DNA of 38,782 bases from Oerskovia rustica (lineage in GTDB: Bacteria; Actinomycetota; Actinomycetes; Actinomycetales; Cellulomonadaceae): positions 174,424-213,205 of the forward strand of contig NZ_JACSQQ010000002.1 of NCBI RefSeq assembly GCF_014836555.1. The letters run 5' to 3'. Of this stretch, positions 7,295-15,845 are shown piece after piece. The position numbers and the translations under genes were made by a program. The notes under the pieces are model-generated. The model did no database searches, was not told where the DNA came from, and worked only from the letters and a program-made list of their open reading frames with translations. The first letter of the stretch is position 1; each line of letters starts with the position of its first letter.

Positions 7295-10066
7295 TCAGGG
7301 CCCGCAGACGACCTGGTTGTCCGGCTTGTACGTCCACCGGTCCGACTCCTCCTTGACGACCTTCCCCTCGAGGAGGAGCTTGCGATACGTCGTGATGGAG
7401 AAGCCCGCGTTGCCCTTGGCCTGGGGTACGCAGCCCGGCCCCGAGTGCGTCACCGTGGTCGGCTCGACCACGTTCTGCTTGCCGCTCGAGGACTCCTGCA
7501 CGGTCCAGTACTTCGTGCTCCAGATCGCCACGTGGAGCTGGCCGCCGCCGATCCAGGACTGCATGAGCACACCGTAGGGCGTGTTGTTCTTGAACTTCAT
7601 GTCGATCGAGCCGACGAAGATCGTCGCCTCACGACCGGCGGGGTAGCGGCTGAACCAGTAGCTGTGCTGACGGTGCTCGACATCTTCGAGCCCCGCGTAG
7701 AAGCCGGCGTTGTAGGTCGTCGTGGCCATCTGCGACAGACCGCCACCGATGCCCTCGACGTGCTTGCCGTCCTGGACGATGCCCGCCGAGTAGTAGCCAC
7801 CGGCCGCCGTGATCGGGGACAGGGTGTCCGTCAGGGAGAACGTCTCGCCCGGCTTGACCAGGGTGCCGTTGACCTTGCTCGCCCCGACCCTGAGGTTCTC
7901 GGTGCGCTGGGCGTCGCTCGTCAGGTTCGTGGAGAACTCGGAGATCTTCTCCTTGACGCCGAGCGCCTCGAGCGCCGCGACCGACTCGGCAGGGTCCGAC
8001 TGCGTGAGCTCGACCGTCGCCGTCCGCTCGGTGCCGAGGGCGGCCGTCGTGACCGCCGAGCTCAGGGCGACCGGATCGATCGTGGTGCCTGGCTCGCCCC
8101 CTTCGATGACGGGCGCTCCGTTGACGAAGACGAACTTCGCGTCCGCTGCCTCGTCGAGCAGGTTGTCGGTCCCCGCGACGACGGCCTCGAGCAGCGTCGG
8201 GCCGTCGAAGGTGAGCTGGAGCGCGCCGTCCGTCGGGTTGAAGGCGGCTGCGGACGCAAGGACGTCGGGCGAGAGCTCGGCCTGCTGACCGCCGACCGCG
8301 ACCGTGACGGGGGCCGAGACGACGCTCTGCGCCTGAGCGAGCGCCGCGTCCGTCTCCTCCTGCGTGACGGCCGGTGCTTCCGGGGTCGTCGGGAGGTCGA
8401 GCGGGTCGGAGCCCGTGAGCCAGGAGGTGCTGATGATCTCGATCGACTCGTCCTCGACGATCTCCGCGCCGTCCTGCGCCGGCGTAGCCACGGGCTGCCC
8501 GTCCGTGAACACGACGTTGCCGTCGACCGGCTCGAGCGCGAGCCGGGCCTTGAGCTCGGCGACCTGGGCCTCGAGCTTCTTGTCGTCGACCGTCGTCACG
8601 GGCTCCTCGTCCGTGCCCCCGAAGACGTGCTTCCAGAGCTGGACGGGACTCATCGAGAACGACGTGAGCTCGTCGGCCGTCGCCTGCGCGTCGAACGCGA
8701 GCCCGGCTGCTGCCGGGTCGAGCGTCGTCGTCGAGGCTCCTGCCTGGAGCGTGATCGGCTCGGCAGCGCGTCCGCCGAGCCCCTTCTCGAGCGCAGCCGT
8801 GGCCGCCGTCGTGTCGAGGCCTCCCACGGACACCCCTGCCACGGTGGTCTCCGGCGGGACCTTGTCCGAGTAGAACCACTGCGCCCCGGTGTAGAGCCCG
8901 CCGAGCACGACGACCCCGATCCCCGCCCACAGCGCCACCTTCGGCAGGCGGCTGGGTGCCTTGTCACCGGAGATCCCGTCGAGCGGCGACCCGCCGTCCG
9001 TCGGGACGTCCGGCGCCGCCCCCTCGGGGGCGCCGACCGGGGTGAACGCCGACGCGATCGAGGTGCGTGCCGGTGCGGCGGCCGCCTCCTGGGCGGGGGG
9101 CGTCGCGGCGCCCGACGTCGCAGCGCTGGTCCACGCCGACGTCGCCGGGGCGAAGGGCGACACGGGAGGCGTCGAGCCTGCCTGTGCAGCCGGCTCGACG
9201 ACGGGGTGCATGACCTGCGTGGGCTGGGCGTCCGCGGCGGGCTCGACATCCGTGGCGGGCGTCGGCGGAGCGGCCGAGACCGGGGCCGAGGGGGTGGGCG
9301 TCGGCGCGGCAGGGGCCTCCGCGGCCACCGGCAGGACCGCCGGCCGCTCCTGCGACGCGTCGGGGGTGGAGGCAACCGGTGCAGGTGTCTCGGGCGTCGG
9401 CGGGACGACCGGGAGGGCCACCGGCTCCTCGAACGCGAACACACGAGGCGAGTACGGCACGTCGTCGTCGTCATCGAAGCTGGGGCGACGGGGCTCGGCG
9501 GCCGGCGTCGCAGCGCTCGGCGCGACCGGCTCAGCAGGAGCCGTCGGGGTCTCCGGCGTCGCAGCGCTCGGGGCGACCGGCTCGACCGGCGTCGCAGCAT
9601 TCGGGGCGACCGGCTCGACCGGCGACGCAGCATTCGGCGCGACCGGCTCGACCGGCGACGCAGCATTCGGCGCGACCGGCTCAGCCGGAGCCGCCGGGGT
9701 CTCCGGCGTCGCAGCGCTCGGCGCGACCGGCGACGCAGCGTTCGGCTCGACCGGAGCCGCCGGGGTCTCCGGCGTCGCAGCGCTCGGGACGTGGGTCGTG
9801 ACCGCCGGTGCCGACTCCTCGACCGGCCCCGGCGCCGGGTCGATCACCGCAGCGTCACTCACCGCAGACTCGCTCCCCGTACCCGTGCTGCCGGTGGCGT
9901 CGGCACGGTCCTCGCCGGCCTCGGGCGGCGCTGCCGAGACGGACTCCGCCGGAGCACCCGGCTCGGTGCTCTCGGGAGGCGTGCCGTCCGTCGGCTGCTC
10001 CGGGGTCGACACCTCGTCGTTCGTGCTCGGTTCCTGCGCGTTCTCACGCTCGGTCGGGTGGCCCAT
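7295..10066 (-). CDS. VanW family envelope protein with long repetitive N-terminus
   Basis: A 923-residue protein. Residues 1-370 are a Pro/Ala/Thr/Glu-rich, disordered-looking segment with tandem 11-residue repeats (PVEPVAPNAAS type) and an acidic DDDDDVPYSP patch. One transmembrane segment (VALWAGIGVVVLGGLYTGAQW, about 375-397) follows. The outer part has YoaR-type peptidoglycan-binding-like modules (TVAGVSVGGLDTTAATAAL near residue 410 and a second copy) and a VanW domain at about 725-850 (KPGETFSLTDTLSP, GGGLSQMATTTYNAGFYAGLE, HSYWFSRYPAGREATI). The N-in topology puts the repeats in the cytoplasm, where their threonines could be kinase targets (inference). The start ATG at 10066 has GGAGA upstream. 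VanW function is not established; cell-wall association is the usual inference. Confidence 0.92.
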   Translation of the reverse strand: MGHPTERENAQEPSTNDEVSTPEQPTDGTPPESTEPGAPAESVSAAPPEAGEDRADATGSTGTGSESAVSDAAVIDPAPGPVEESAPAVTTHVPSAATPETPAAPVEPNAASPVAPSAATPETPAAPAEPVAPNAASPVEPVAPNAASPVEPVAPNAATPVEPVAPSAATPETPTAPAEPVAPSAATPAAEPRRPSFDDDDDVPYSPRVFAFEEPVALPVVPPTPETPAPVASTPDASQERPAVLPVAAEAPAAPTPTPSAPVSAAPPTPATDVEPAADAQPTQVMHPVVEPAAQAGSTPPVSPFAPATSAWTSAATSGAATPPAQEAAAAPARTSIASAFTPVGAPEGAAPDVPTDGGSPLDGISGDKAPSRLPKVALWAGIGVVVLGGLYTGAQWFYSDKVPPETTVAGVSVGGLDTTAATAALEKGLGGRAAEPITLQAGASTTTLDPAAAGLAFDAQATADELTSFSMSPVQLWKHVFGGTDEEPVTTVDDKKLEAQVAELKARLALEPVDGNVVFTDGQPVATPAQDGAEIVEDESIEIISTSWLTGSDPLDLPTTPEAPAVTQEETDAALAQAQSVVSAPVTVAVGGQQAELSPDVLASAAAFNPTDGALQLTFDGPTLLEAVVAGTDNLLDEAADAKFVFVNGAPVIEGGEPGTTIDPVALSSAVTTAALGTERTATVELTQSDPAESVAALEALGVKEKISEFSTNLTSDAQRTENLRVGASKVNGTLVKPGETFSLTDTLSPITAAGGYYSAGIVQDGKHVEGIGGGLSQMATTTYNAGFYAGLEDVEHRQHSYWFSRYPAGREATIFVGSIDMKFKNNTPYGVLMQSWIGGGQLHVAIWSTKYWTVQESSSGKQNVVEPTTVTHSGPGCVPQAKGNAGFSITTYRKLLLEGKVVKEESDRWTYKPDNQVVCGP
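9505..9790 (-). repeat. 33-bp in-frame tandem repeats in the VanW-family gene
   Basis: The strand opposite the gene shows repeated blocks of about 33 bases (GGCGTCGCAGCATTCGG followed by GCGACCGGCTCGACC) encoding PVEPVAPNAAS/T units. Three to four near-identical units lie at about 9576-9690, flanked by diverged ones with PETPAAP inserts. The near identity at DNA level suggests recent slippage or recombination. Confidence 0.85.
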
Positions 10067-10147
10067 CGACTGTCTCCGTGACGGTTCTGGCGCGCGGCGA
10101 AGGCCGCGACGAAGGAGGGTGGTGCGGACTGCCCGCGGGGGGCAATT

Positions 10148-10609
10148 CTATGCGTCCGTACCGATCTGTCCGGTCGGTGTCTGGCGTGAAGATCCGGTGA
10201 CGATCTGTGCCGCCGGGTGGCTTGCGGCGCCGGCCCGCAGCGGCCGGTCGCTGAACCACGACCACGGCAGGAAGGCGACGATCGCGACGACGGCCATCCC
10301 GCCGTAGACCCACACGAGCCCGACGGTCTGGTTCGGGACCAGCAGGTCACCGCCCGGTCCCTTGGACGCGAGGACCTGCACCGCCACGACCCAGCCGATC
10401 GCGTAGCCGGCGACTCCCGCCCAGCCGGTCCACGCCCGTGCAAGGACTCCCCCGGCGAGGACCGCGAGCAGCGCCACGACGATCCCGATGGGCAGCAGGT
10501 GGTCCGTCACCACGACACGGTGCATCACGGTGCCGACGGCTCCCACCACGAGGCCGAGCACGACGCACAGCAGCGCGCGCCCGATCGTGCGGGCCCCGGT
10601 GTTCTTCAC
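10148..10609 (-). CDS. DUF6113-type membrane protein
   Basis: About 153 residues with four predicted membrane segments (RALLCVVLGLVVGAVGTVMH, LLPIGIVVALLAVLAGGVLA, WAGVAGYAIGWVVAVQVLA, VGLVWVYGGMAVVAIVAFLPW). It resembles the small membrane protein next to mshB in other actinobacteria (Rv1171 in M. tuberculosis, DUF6113). I place the start at the GTG at 10609, whose GTGA overlaps the mshB stop by four bases; a GTG three codons earlier (10618) is the alternative. Its position directly after mshB suggests a link to mycothiol or only a shared operon. The function is unknown. Confidence 0.8.
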   Translation of the reverse strand: MKNTGARTIGRALLCVVLGLVVGAVGTVMHRVVVTDHLLPIGIVVALLAVLAGGVLARAWTGWAGVAGYAIGWVVAVQVLASKGPGGDLLVPNQTVGLVWVYGGMAVVAIVAFLPWSWFSDRPLRAGAASHPAAQIVTGSSRQTPTGQIGTDA

Positions 10610-11700
10610 TGTGTCCACGCTACTGGTCCTGTCTGATCATTTCCCGTGAACCTGCGGGGAGGTCCCGCAGACTCCGGGGTCACGGTGTAGAACTCACGTG
10701 AAGGAAGGGCGGCGAGGACGTCGTTGCTCAAGGCGTACCACCCGAGCACGCCGTCGGGCGCCTCGGACGGTGCCGCATCGCTCCGTGCTGCCACCGGCAC
10801 GGTCCCGACGTGCTGGACCTGGGTCGCGTGCGCGCGCAGCGCGCCGACCACCGCGTCGAGCACGGGCGCCACCTCGACGACCGCGACCTCCTCGAGGTCG
10901 TCCTTCGCCACGGGAGGCAGGTCCTCCTGCGGGTCCGGCAGGGTGAGGTCGGGATGCTCGGCGAGCAGTGCACGGATGCCCGGCAGGCCGGCCAGCTCGC
11001 GACGAGCGGCTCGCGCCACCGCGGTCGGCACGACGGACTGCCACAGCTCCGGGCCCGGCTCCCCCGTGTCGCCCTCGGGCACCCGTACGCCGACCGGTGC
11101 GACGCCGTCGGGCGTGCCGTGCTCGCCGCCGCGGGCGAGCGCGATGGCTCGGACCGTGATCTCGTGCGCCCGGACGTGGTCCGGGTGCCCGTACCCACCC
11201 GACGGCTCGTACGTCACGACGACCCGGGGCCGCCGCTCACGCAGGACGCGCGCCAGGCGGTGCGCCGCGTCGTCGAGCGGGACGCCGACGAGCGCGCCGT
11301 CCGGGAGGTCGGCCTCCGCCGCCGCCCGCGCGATGCCGGGCGCGGCCCACGCCATGCCCGAGTCGCGGAAGGCGACGGGTGCGCGAGCGCCCGCCACCTC
11401 GGCGCTCTCGTCGGGCTCGACGTGGTCGAGGAACACGTGGTCGGACACCCCCAGGCTCGCCAGAGCCTCGGCGAGCTCTCCCTCGCGGTGTGCCGCGAGG
11501 GCAGGTCCGTCACCCTCGAGGTGCGCGAGCTCCGTGCCGATCACCTCGCCCTGCTCGCCCCGCGTGCACGTCACGAGCGTCACCGGCTCGCCCGACGCCG
11601 CCCACGTCGCCAGCAGCGCGCCGGTCGCGAGGGTCTCGTCGTCAGGATGGGCGTGCACCGCGAGCAGCCCGCCGCGGGGCCGGACCGGCTCGGACCTCAT
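10606..11700 (-). CDS. mshB: N-acetyl-GlcN-inositol deacetylase of mycothiol synthesis
   Basis: A 364-residue zinc-dependent LmbE-family deacetylase that removes acetate from 1-O-(2-acetamido-2-deoxy-glucosyl)-myo-inositol, the second dedicated step to mycothiol. Zinc ligands are visible in LLAVHAHPDDETLATG (His and Asp) and YGHPDHVRAHE (His). VTCTRGEQGEV and GVPLDDAAHRLARVL fit MshB, although the homologous mycothiol-conjugate amidase is close in sequence. Length and the DUF6113 neighbour favour MshB. The ATG at 11700 has a strong GGAGGA site. A large hairpin (11723-11771) lies 22 bases upstream of the start. Confidence 0.92.
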   Translation of the reverse strand: MRSEPVRPRGGLLAVHAHPDDETLATGALLATWAASGEPVTLVTCTRGEQGEVIGTELAHLEGDGPALAAHREGELAEALASLGVSDHVFLDHVEPDESAEVAGARAPVAFRDSGMAWAAPGIARAAAEADLPDGALVGVPLDDAAHRLARVLRERRPRVVVTYEPSGGYGHPDHVRAHEITVRAIALARGGEHGTPDGVAPVGVRVPEGDTGEPGPELWQSVVPTAVARAARRELAGLPGIRALLAEHPDLTLPDPQEDLPPVAKDDLEEVAVVEVAPVLDAVVGALRAHATQVQHVGTVPVAARSDAAPSEAPDGVLGWYALSNDVLAALPSREFYTVTPESAGPPRRFTGNDQTGPVAWTQ

Positions 11701-11722
11701 ACGTCCTCCAAGGGGGCGGGTA

Positions 11723-11771
11723 GTGCGGAGCCCGCACCGCCGGTCACGAGGACCGGCGGCACGGGCTGCAC
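11723..11771 (-). terminator. Terminator after typA, just upstream of mshB
   Basis: The inner stem is 11737-11745 with 11751-11759 (CCGCCGGTC with GACCGGCGG, 9 bp). A 2+2 internal loop follows, then AGCCCG (11729-11734) with CGGGCT (11762-11767), and a closing GTG/CAC. It starts 28 bases after the typA stop and leaves only 22 bases before the mshB start codon. Confidence 0.75.
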
Positions 11772-11799
11772 GCTCAGCGGTGGTGCCGTCCTGAGGTGA

Positions 11800-13710
11800 T
11801 CAGGACTTCTTCGCGCGGGAGAACGCGCGGGCGCGCTCGGTCTGGTCGAGGATGACCTTGCGGATGCGCACGACCTCGGGGGTGACCTCGACGCACTCGT
11901 CCTCGCGGGCGAACTCGAGCGACTCCTCGAGCGTCAGGTGCTTCGGGGGCGTGAGGTTCTCGAAGGTGTCGGAAGAGGCTGCACGCATGTTCGTGAGCTT
12001 CTTCTCCTTCGTGATGTTGACGTCCATGTCCTCGTTGCGCGAGTTCTCGCCGACGATCATGCCCTCGTAGACCTCCTGCGTGGGGTCGACGAAGAACGAG
12101 CCGCGCTCCTGCAGGTTGATCATCGCGAACGGCGTCACGACACCGGCACGGTCCGCGACGAGCGAGCCGTTGACGCGGGTCTCGATGGGGCCGGCCCACG
12201 GCTCGTAGCCCTCGGCGATCGAGGACGCGATGCCCGTGCCGCGCGTGTCCGTGAGGAAGCGGGTGCGGAAGCCGATGAGGCCACGCGCCGGGACGACGAA
12301 CTCCATGCGGACCCAACCCGTGCCGTGGTTCGACATGGTCTCCATGCGGCCCTTGCGCTGCGCGAGGAGCTGCGTGACGTTGCCCAGGTACTCCTCGGGC
12401 ACGTCGATCGTCATTCGCTCCATGGGCTCGTGACGCTTCCCGTCGACCTGCTTGGTGACGACCTGCGGCTTGCCCACGGTCAGCTCGAAGCCCTCGCGAC
12501 GCATCTGCTCGACGAGGATGGCCAGCGCGAGCTCACCACGGCCCTGGACCTCCCAGGCGTCGGGGCGCTCGGTCGGCAGGACACGCAGCGACACGTTGCC
12601 GATGAGCTCCTTGTCGAGGCGGTCCTTGACCTGGCGGGCCGTGACCTTGTGGCCCTTGCCGCCCTTGCCCGCGAGCGGGGAGGTGTTGATACCGATCGTC
12701 ATCGAGATCGCCGGGTCGTCGACCGTGATGAGCGGCAGCGGACGCGGGTCGTCGGGGTCCGTGAGGGTCTCACCGATGGTGATGTCCTCGATGCCGGCGA
12801 CCGCGACGATCTCGCCCGGGCCCGCCGAGTCGGTGGGCACGCGGGTGAGCGCCTTGGTCTCGAGCAGCTCGGTGATCTTGACGTTCTGCATCGTGCCGTC
12901 GGCACGGGCCCAGGCCACGGTCTGACCCTTGTGGATCGTGCCGTTGAAGATGCGCAGCAGCGCGAGGCGGCCGAGGAACGGCGACGCGTCGAGGTTCGTG
13001 ACGTGAGCCTGGAGCGGCGCGCCCTCCTCGTACGTGGGGGCCGGGATCTTGTCGAGGATGACCTTGAACAGGGGCTCGAGGTTCTCGCTGTCGGGGACCG
13101 AGCCGTCGGCGGGCTGCTCCGTCGAGGCGCGCCCGACCTTGGCCGCGGCGTACACGACGGGCATGTCGAGGATCGCGTCGAGGTCGAGGTCGGGGACCTC
13201 GTCGGCGAGGTCGCTCGCGAGACCCAGCAGGAGGTCGGTCGCCTCGGCGACGACCTCCTCGATGCGCGAGTCGGGGCGGTCGGTCTTGTTGACCACGAGG
13301 ATCACGGGCAGCTTGGCGACGAGCGCCTTGCGCAGCACGAAGCGCGTCTGGGGCAGCGGGCCCTCCGAGGCGTCGACGAGGAGCACGACACCGTCGACCA
13401 TGGACAGGCCGCGCTCGACCTCACCCCCGAAGTCGGCGTGGCCCGGGGTGTCGATCACGTTGATCGTGATGCCCTCCGGGTGCCCCGCCTCGACGGCCGC
13501 CGGACCGGCGTAGTGCACGGCGGTGTTCTTCGCGAGGATCGTGATGCCCTTCTCGCGCTCCAGGTCACCGGAGTCCATGGCCCGCTCGTCGACGTGCGCG
13601 TGAGCGCCGAAGGCGCCGGACTGGTGCAGCATCGCGTCGACGAGGGTCGTCTTGCCGTGGTCGACGTGGGCGACGATCGCCACGTTGCGCAGGTCAGAGC
13701 GCACAGACAT
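11800..13710 (-). CDS. typA: Ribosome-associated GTPase TypA/BipA
   Basis: A 636-residue translational GTPase of the EF-G/LepA group, linked to ribosome assembly and stress growth. G motifs: AHVDHGKTTL (P loop, about residue 13), KGITI, DTPGHADFGGEVER (G3) and NKTDRPDSR (G4). Then come domain II (PFLGRLALLRIFNGTI), the EF-G-like domains and the TypA-specific C-terminus (VPARGLIGFRTRFLTDTRGTGI). I chose the ATG at 13710 because MSVRSDLRNVAIVAHVDHGK matches the family N-terminus; the open frame runs 37 codons further upstream through non-family sequence. No strong ribosome site precedes it. A TAAGAT -10-like hexamer at 13826-13831 would give a leader of about 110 bases. Confidence 0.96.
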   Translation of the reverse strand: MSVRSDLRNVAIVAHVDHGKTTLVDAMLHQSGAFGAHAHVDERAMDSGDLEREKGITILAKNTAVHYAGPAAVEAGHPEGITINVIDTPGHADFGGEVERGLSMVDGVVLLVDASEGPLPQTRFVLRKALVAKLPVILVVNKTDRPDSRIEEVVAEATDLLLGLASDLADEVPDLDLDAILDMPVVYAAAKVGRASTEQPADGSVPDSENLEPLFKVILDKIPAPTYEEGAPLQAHVTNLDASPFLGRLALLRIFNGTIHKGQTVAWARADGTMQNVKITELLETKALTRVPTDSAGPGEIVAVAGIEDITIGETLTDPDDPRPLPLITVDDPAISMTIGINTSPLAGKGGKGHKVTARQVKDRLDKELIGNVSLRVLPTERPDAWEVQGRGELALAILVEQMRREGFELTVGKPQVVTKQVDGKRHEPMERMTIDVPEEYLGNVTQLLAQRKGRMETMSNHGTGWVRMEFVVPARGLIGFRTRFLTDTRGTGIASSIAEGYEPWAGPIETRVNGSLVADRAGVVTPFAMINLQERGSFFVDPTQEVYEGMIVGENSRNEDMDVNITKEKKLTNMRAASSDTFENLTPPKHLTLEESLEFAREDECVEVTPEVVRIRKVILDQTERARAFSRAKKS

Positions 13711-13825
13711 ACAGAACTCATTTCGGGAGAGGAGCGAGCGACGGAGGATTCCGCCCCGGAGCTGGTGGCCGGCGGACGGGCGCCGCCCGCGCAGAGCACG
13801 CGCGCGCCGTCGTCCGGGCACGGCT

Positions 13826-13831
13826 ATCTTA
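13826..13831 (-). promoter_or_regulatory. Candidate -10 box for typA
   Basis: TAAGAT on the minus strand fits the actinobacterial TAnnnT -10 pattern and is the most AT-rich hexamer in the 186-base gap upstream of typA. No matching -35 box is visible at the standard spacing. Confidence 0.35.
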
Positions 13832-13896
13832 CCGGGTGCGAGCCAGTGGGTGGAGAGGGTGCTCCGTCACACCCGTCCCTCGCCCCGCCACAACGC

Positions 13897-13936
13897 GAGA
13901 TGCCCGACGACGGCGCGTGCCGTCGTCGGGCATCTC
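13897..13936 (-). terminator. Terminator of the fused peptide-transport ATPase gene
   Basis: A perfect 18-bp stem (13897-13914 with 13919-13936, GAGATGCCCGACGACGGC with its complement) closes a GCGT tetraloop, 17 bases after the stop at 13954. It is one of the strongest terminator-like hairpins in the window. Confidence 0.85.
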
Positions 13937-13953
13937 ACCCGTGCTGTGCGAGG

Positions 13954-15759
13954 TCAGGGCTGCTGCGGGATGCGGTCGCCCTCGATGTTCTCGCGGCGGT
14001 CGACCTGTGAACGCAGGAGCGCGTCGACCTCGCTCGACTCGTCCTGGGCGATGTCCTTGGCCTCGTTGACGAGCAGGAGGTCGCGGGCCTCTCGGCGCAC
14101 GCGCTGCTGCTCGGGGTCCGGGACGGGCACCGCGGCCAGCAGGCGGCGCGTGTAGTCGTCCCGCGGGGAGTTGACGACCTGCGCCGTGTCCCCGACCTCG
14201 ACCAGCTTGCCGTGGTGCATCACCGCGATCCGGTCGGACAGGATCTCGACGACCGCGAGGTCGTGCGAGATGAACAGGCACGCGAAGCCGTGCTCGCGCT
14301 GCAGGTCCTGGAACAGGTCGAGCACCTTCGCCTGGACCGACACGTCGAGCGCCGACGTGGGCTCGTCCGCGACCAGGAGCTTGGGCTCGAGCGAGAGCGC
14401 ACGGGCGATGCCCACGCGCTGACGCTGGCCACCCGAGAGCTCGTGCGGGTAGCGGTTGCGCATCGCCCGCGGCAGCTCGACCTGGTCGAGGAGACGCTCG
14501 ACCTCGTTGCTCAACGCCTTGCCCTTGATGCCCTTGTGGAGCATGAGGGGCTCGCCGATGGACTCACCGATCGGCAGACGCGGGTTGAGCGACGAGCCCG
14601 GGTCCTGGAAGACGATCCCGACCTGGTTGCGCAGCGGGCGCAGGTCGCGCGAGCGCGCGCCGACCATGTTCTGGCCGACGATCGTCAGCTCGCCACCCGT
14701 GACGGGCAGGAGCCCGACCACCGCGCGGCCGATCGTCGTCTTGCCCGACCCGGACTCGCCCACCAGACCGACGACCTCACCCTGACGGATGGTCAGGTTG
14801 ACCTCGTCGACGGCGCGGAAGCCCGGAGCGCGGCCACGACCCGGGTACTCGATGACCATGTTCTTGGCCTCGAGCACGACCGGGCGCTCGTCGACGACCT
14901 GCTGCGCGGGCTCGACGACCTCGGCACGTGCGGTGCCCAGGTGCGGGACCGCGTCCAGCAGACGCTGCGTGTAAGGGTGCTGGGGCGCGGAGAAGATCTG
15001 CGCCGCCGTCCCCTCCTCCACGACCAGGCCGTTCTTCATGACGAGGATGCGGTCCGCCATGTCGGCGACGACGCCCATGTCGTGGGTGATGAGGATGATG
15101 CCCGAGTCGATGCGGTGACGCAGGTCACGCATGAGCTTGAGGATCTCGGCCTGCACCGTGACGTCGAGGGCCGTGGTCGGCTCGTCGGCGATGAGCAGGC
15201 GCGGGTCGCACGCCAGGGCCTGCGCGATCATCGCGCGCTGACGCTGACCGCCCGAGAGCTGGTGCGGGTAGGAGTCGAACCGGCGCGCCGGCTCGGGGAT
15301 CTCCACGAGCGTGAGCAGCTCGATCGCGCGCTTCTTGGCGTCCTTGGGACCCATGTCGAAGTGCGTGCGCAGCGTCTCGACGATCTGGAACCCGACGGTG
15401 TACACCGGGTTGAGCGCCGTCATGGGCTCCTGGAAGATCACCGAGATCTCCTTGCCACGGATGTGGCGGAGCTTGCTCGTGGACATCCCGATGAGCTCGC
15501 GGTCGCCCAGCTTCGCGCTGCCGGTCGCTCGACCGTTCGGCGGGAGCAGCCCGATGAGGGACATCGACGACTGCGTCTTGCCCGAACCGGACTCGCCCAC
15601 GATCGCGAGCACCTCGCCCGGGTGCACGTCGTAGCTGACGCCGGACGCGGCGGGGAACCACTCGCCGTCGACGTAGAAGTCGACGCCGAGATCACGGACG
15701 GTCAGCACGGGTTCGCCGGTGGGCGCCGATGCCGCCTGGGGTGCTGTCTCGATTGCCAC
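13954..15759 (-). CDS. Fused dipeptide/oligopeptide ABC transporter ATPase (DppD-DppF type)
   Basis: A 601-residue protein with two complete ABC ATPase domains. Domain 1 (about 17-275) has GESGSGKTQS, LSGGQRQRAMIAQAL and LLIADEPTTALDVT; domain 2 (about 300-560) has GESGSGKTTI, LSGGQRQRVGIARAL and LLVADEPTSALDVS. Each is followed by the oligopeptide-family C-terminal extension (HPYTQRLLDAVP and DDYTRRLLAAVP). It powers the peptide permeases encoded at 16504-19115. I place the start at the GTG at 15759, giving VAIETAPQ, with AGGAAGGA about 11 bases upstream. It is separated from the permease genes by an opposite-strand PH-domain gene, so it must have its own promoter in 15760-15845. Confidence 0.93.
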   Translation of the reverse strand: MAIETAPQAASAPTGEPVLTVRDLGVDFYVDGEWFPAASGVSYDVHPGEVLAIVGESGSGKTQSSMSLIGLLPPNGRATGSAKLGDRELIGMSTSKLRHIRGKEISVIFQEPMTALNPVYTVGFQIVETLRTHFDMGPKDAKKRAIELLTLVEIPEPARRFDSYPHQLSGGQRQRAMIAQALACDPRLLIADEPTTALDVTVQAEILKLMRDLRHRIDSGIILITHDMGVVADMADRILVMKNGLVVEEGTAAQIFSAPQHPYTQRLLDAVPHLGTARAEVVEPAQQVVDERPVVLEAKNMVIEYPGRGRAPGFRAVDEVNLTIRQGEVVGLVGESGSGKTTIGRAVVGLLPVTGGELTIVGQNMVGARSRDLRPLRNQVGIVFQDPGSSLNPRLPIGESIGEPLMLHKGIKGKALSNEVERLLDQVELPRAMRNRYPHELSGGQRQRVGIARALSLEPKLLVADEPTSALDVSVQAKVLDLFQDLQREHGFACLFISHDLAVVEILSDRIAVMHHGKLVEVGDTAQVVNSPRDDYTRRLLAAVPVPDPEQQRVRREARDLLLVNEAKDIAQDESSEVDALLRSQVDRRENIEGDRIPQQP

Positions 15760-15845
15760 AGGTATCAGGATCCTTCCTGTATGCGACGGACGTCGGCGCT
15801 GGTCAGCGCTCCGGTCGATGTCTGCATCTCTGGGAGTATGGGCCC

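Noticed and set aside
7445-10081. An 878-codon open frame on the strand opposite the VanW-family gene
   Set aside because: It is Arg/Gly/Asp-rich, shows no family motif and mirrors the repeats of the real gene. GC-rich third positions open the opposite strand.
10749-10761. Further copies of the GGCGCCGTCGGGC element inside mshB (also near 11104)
   Set aside because: Only the inner CGCCGTCGGGC matches and it encodes conserved reading-frame sequence, so chance in GC-rich coding DNA is sufficient.
11938-14010. A 690-codon plus-strand frame over typA
   Set aside because: It is antisense to a clear TypA gene; the composition is low-complexity RDE and it crosses the terminator at 13897-13936.
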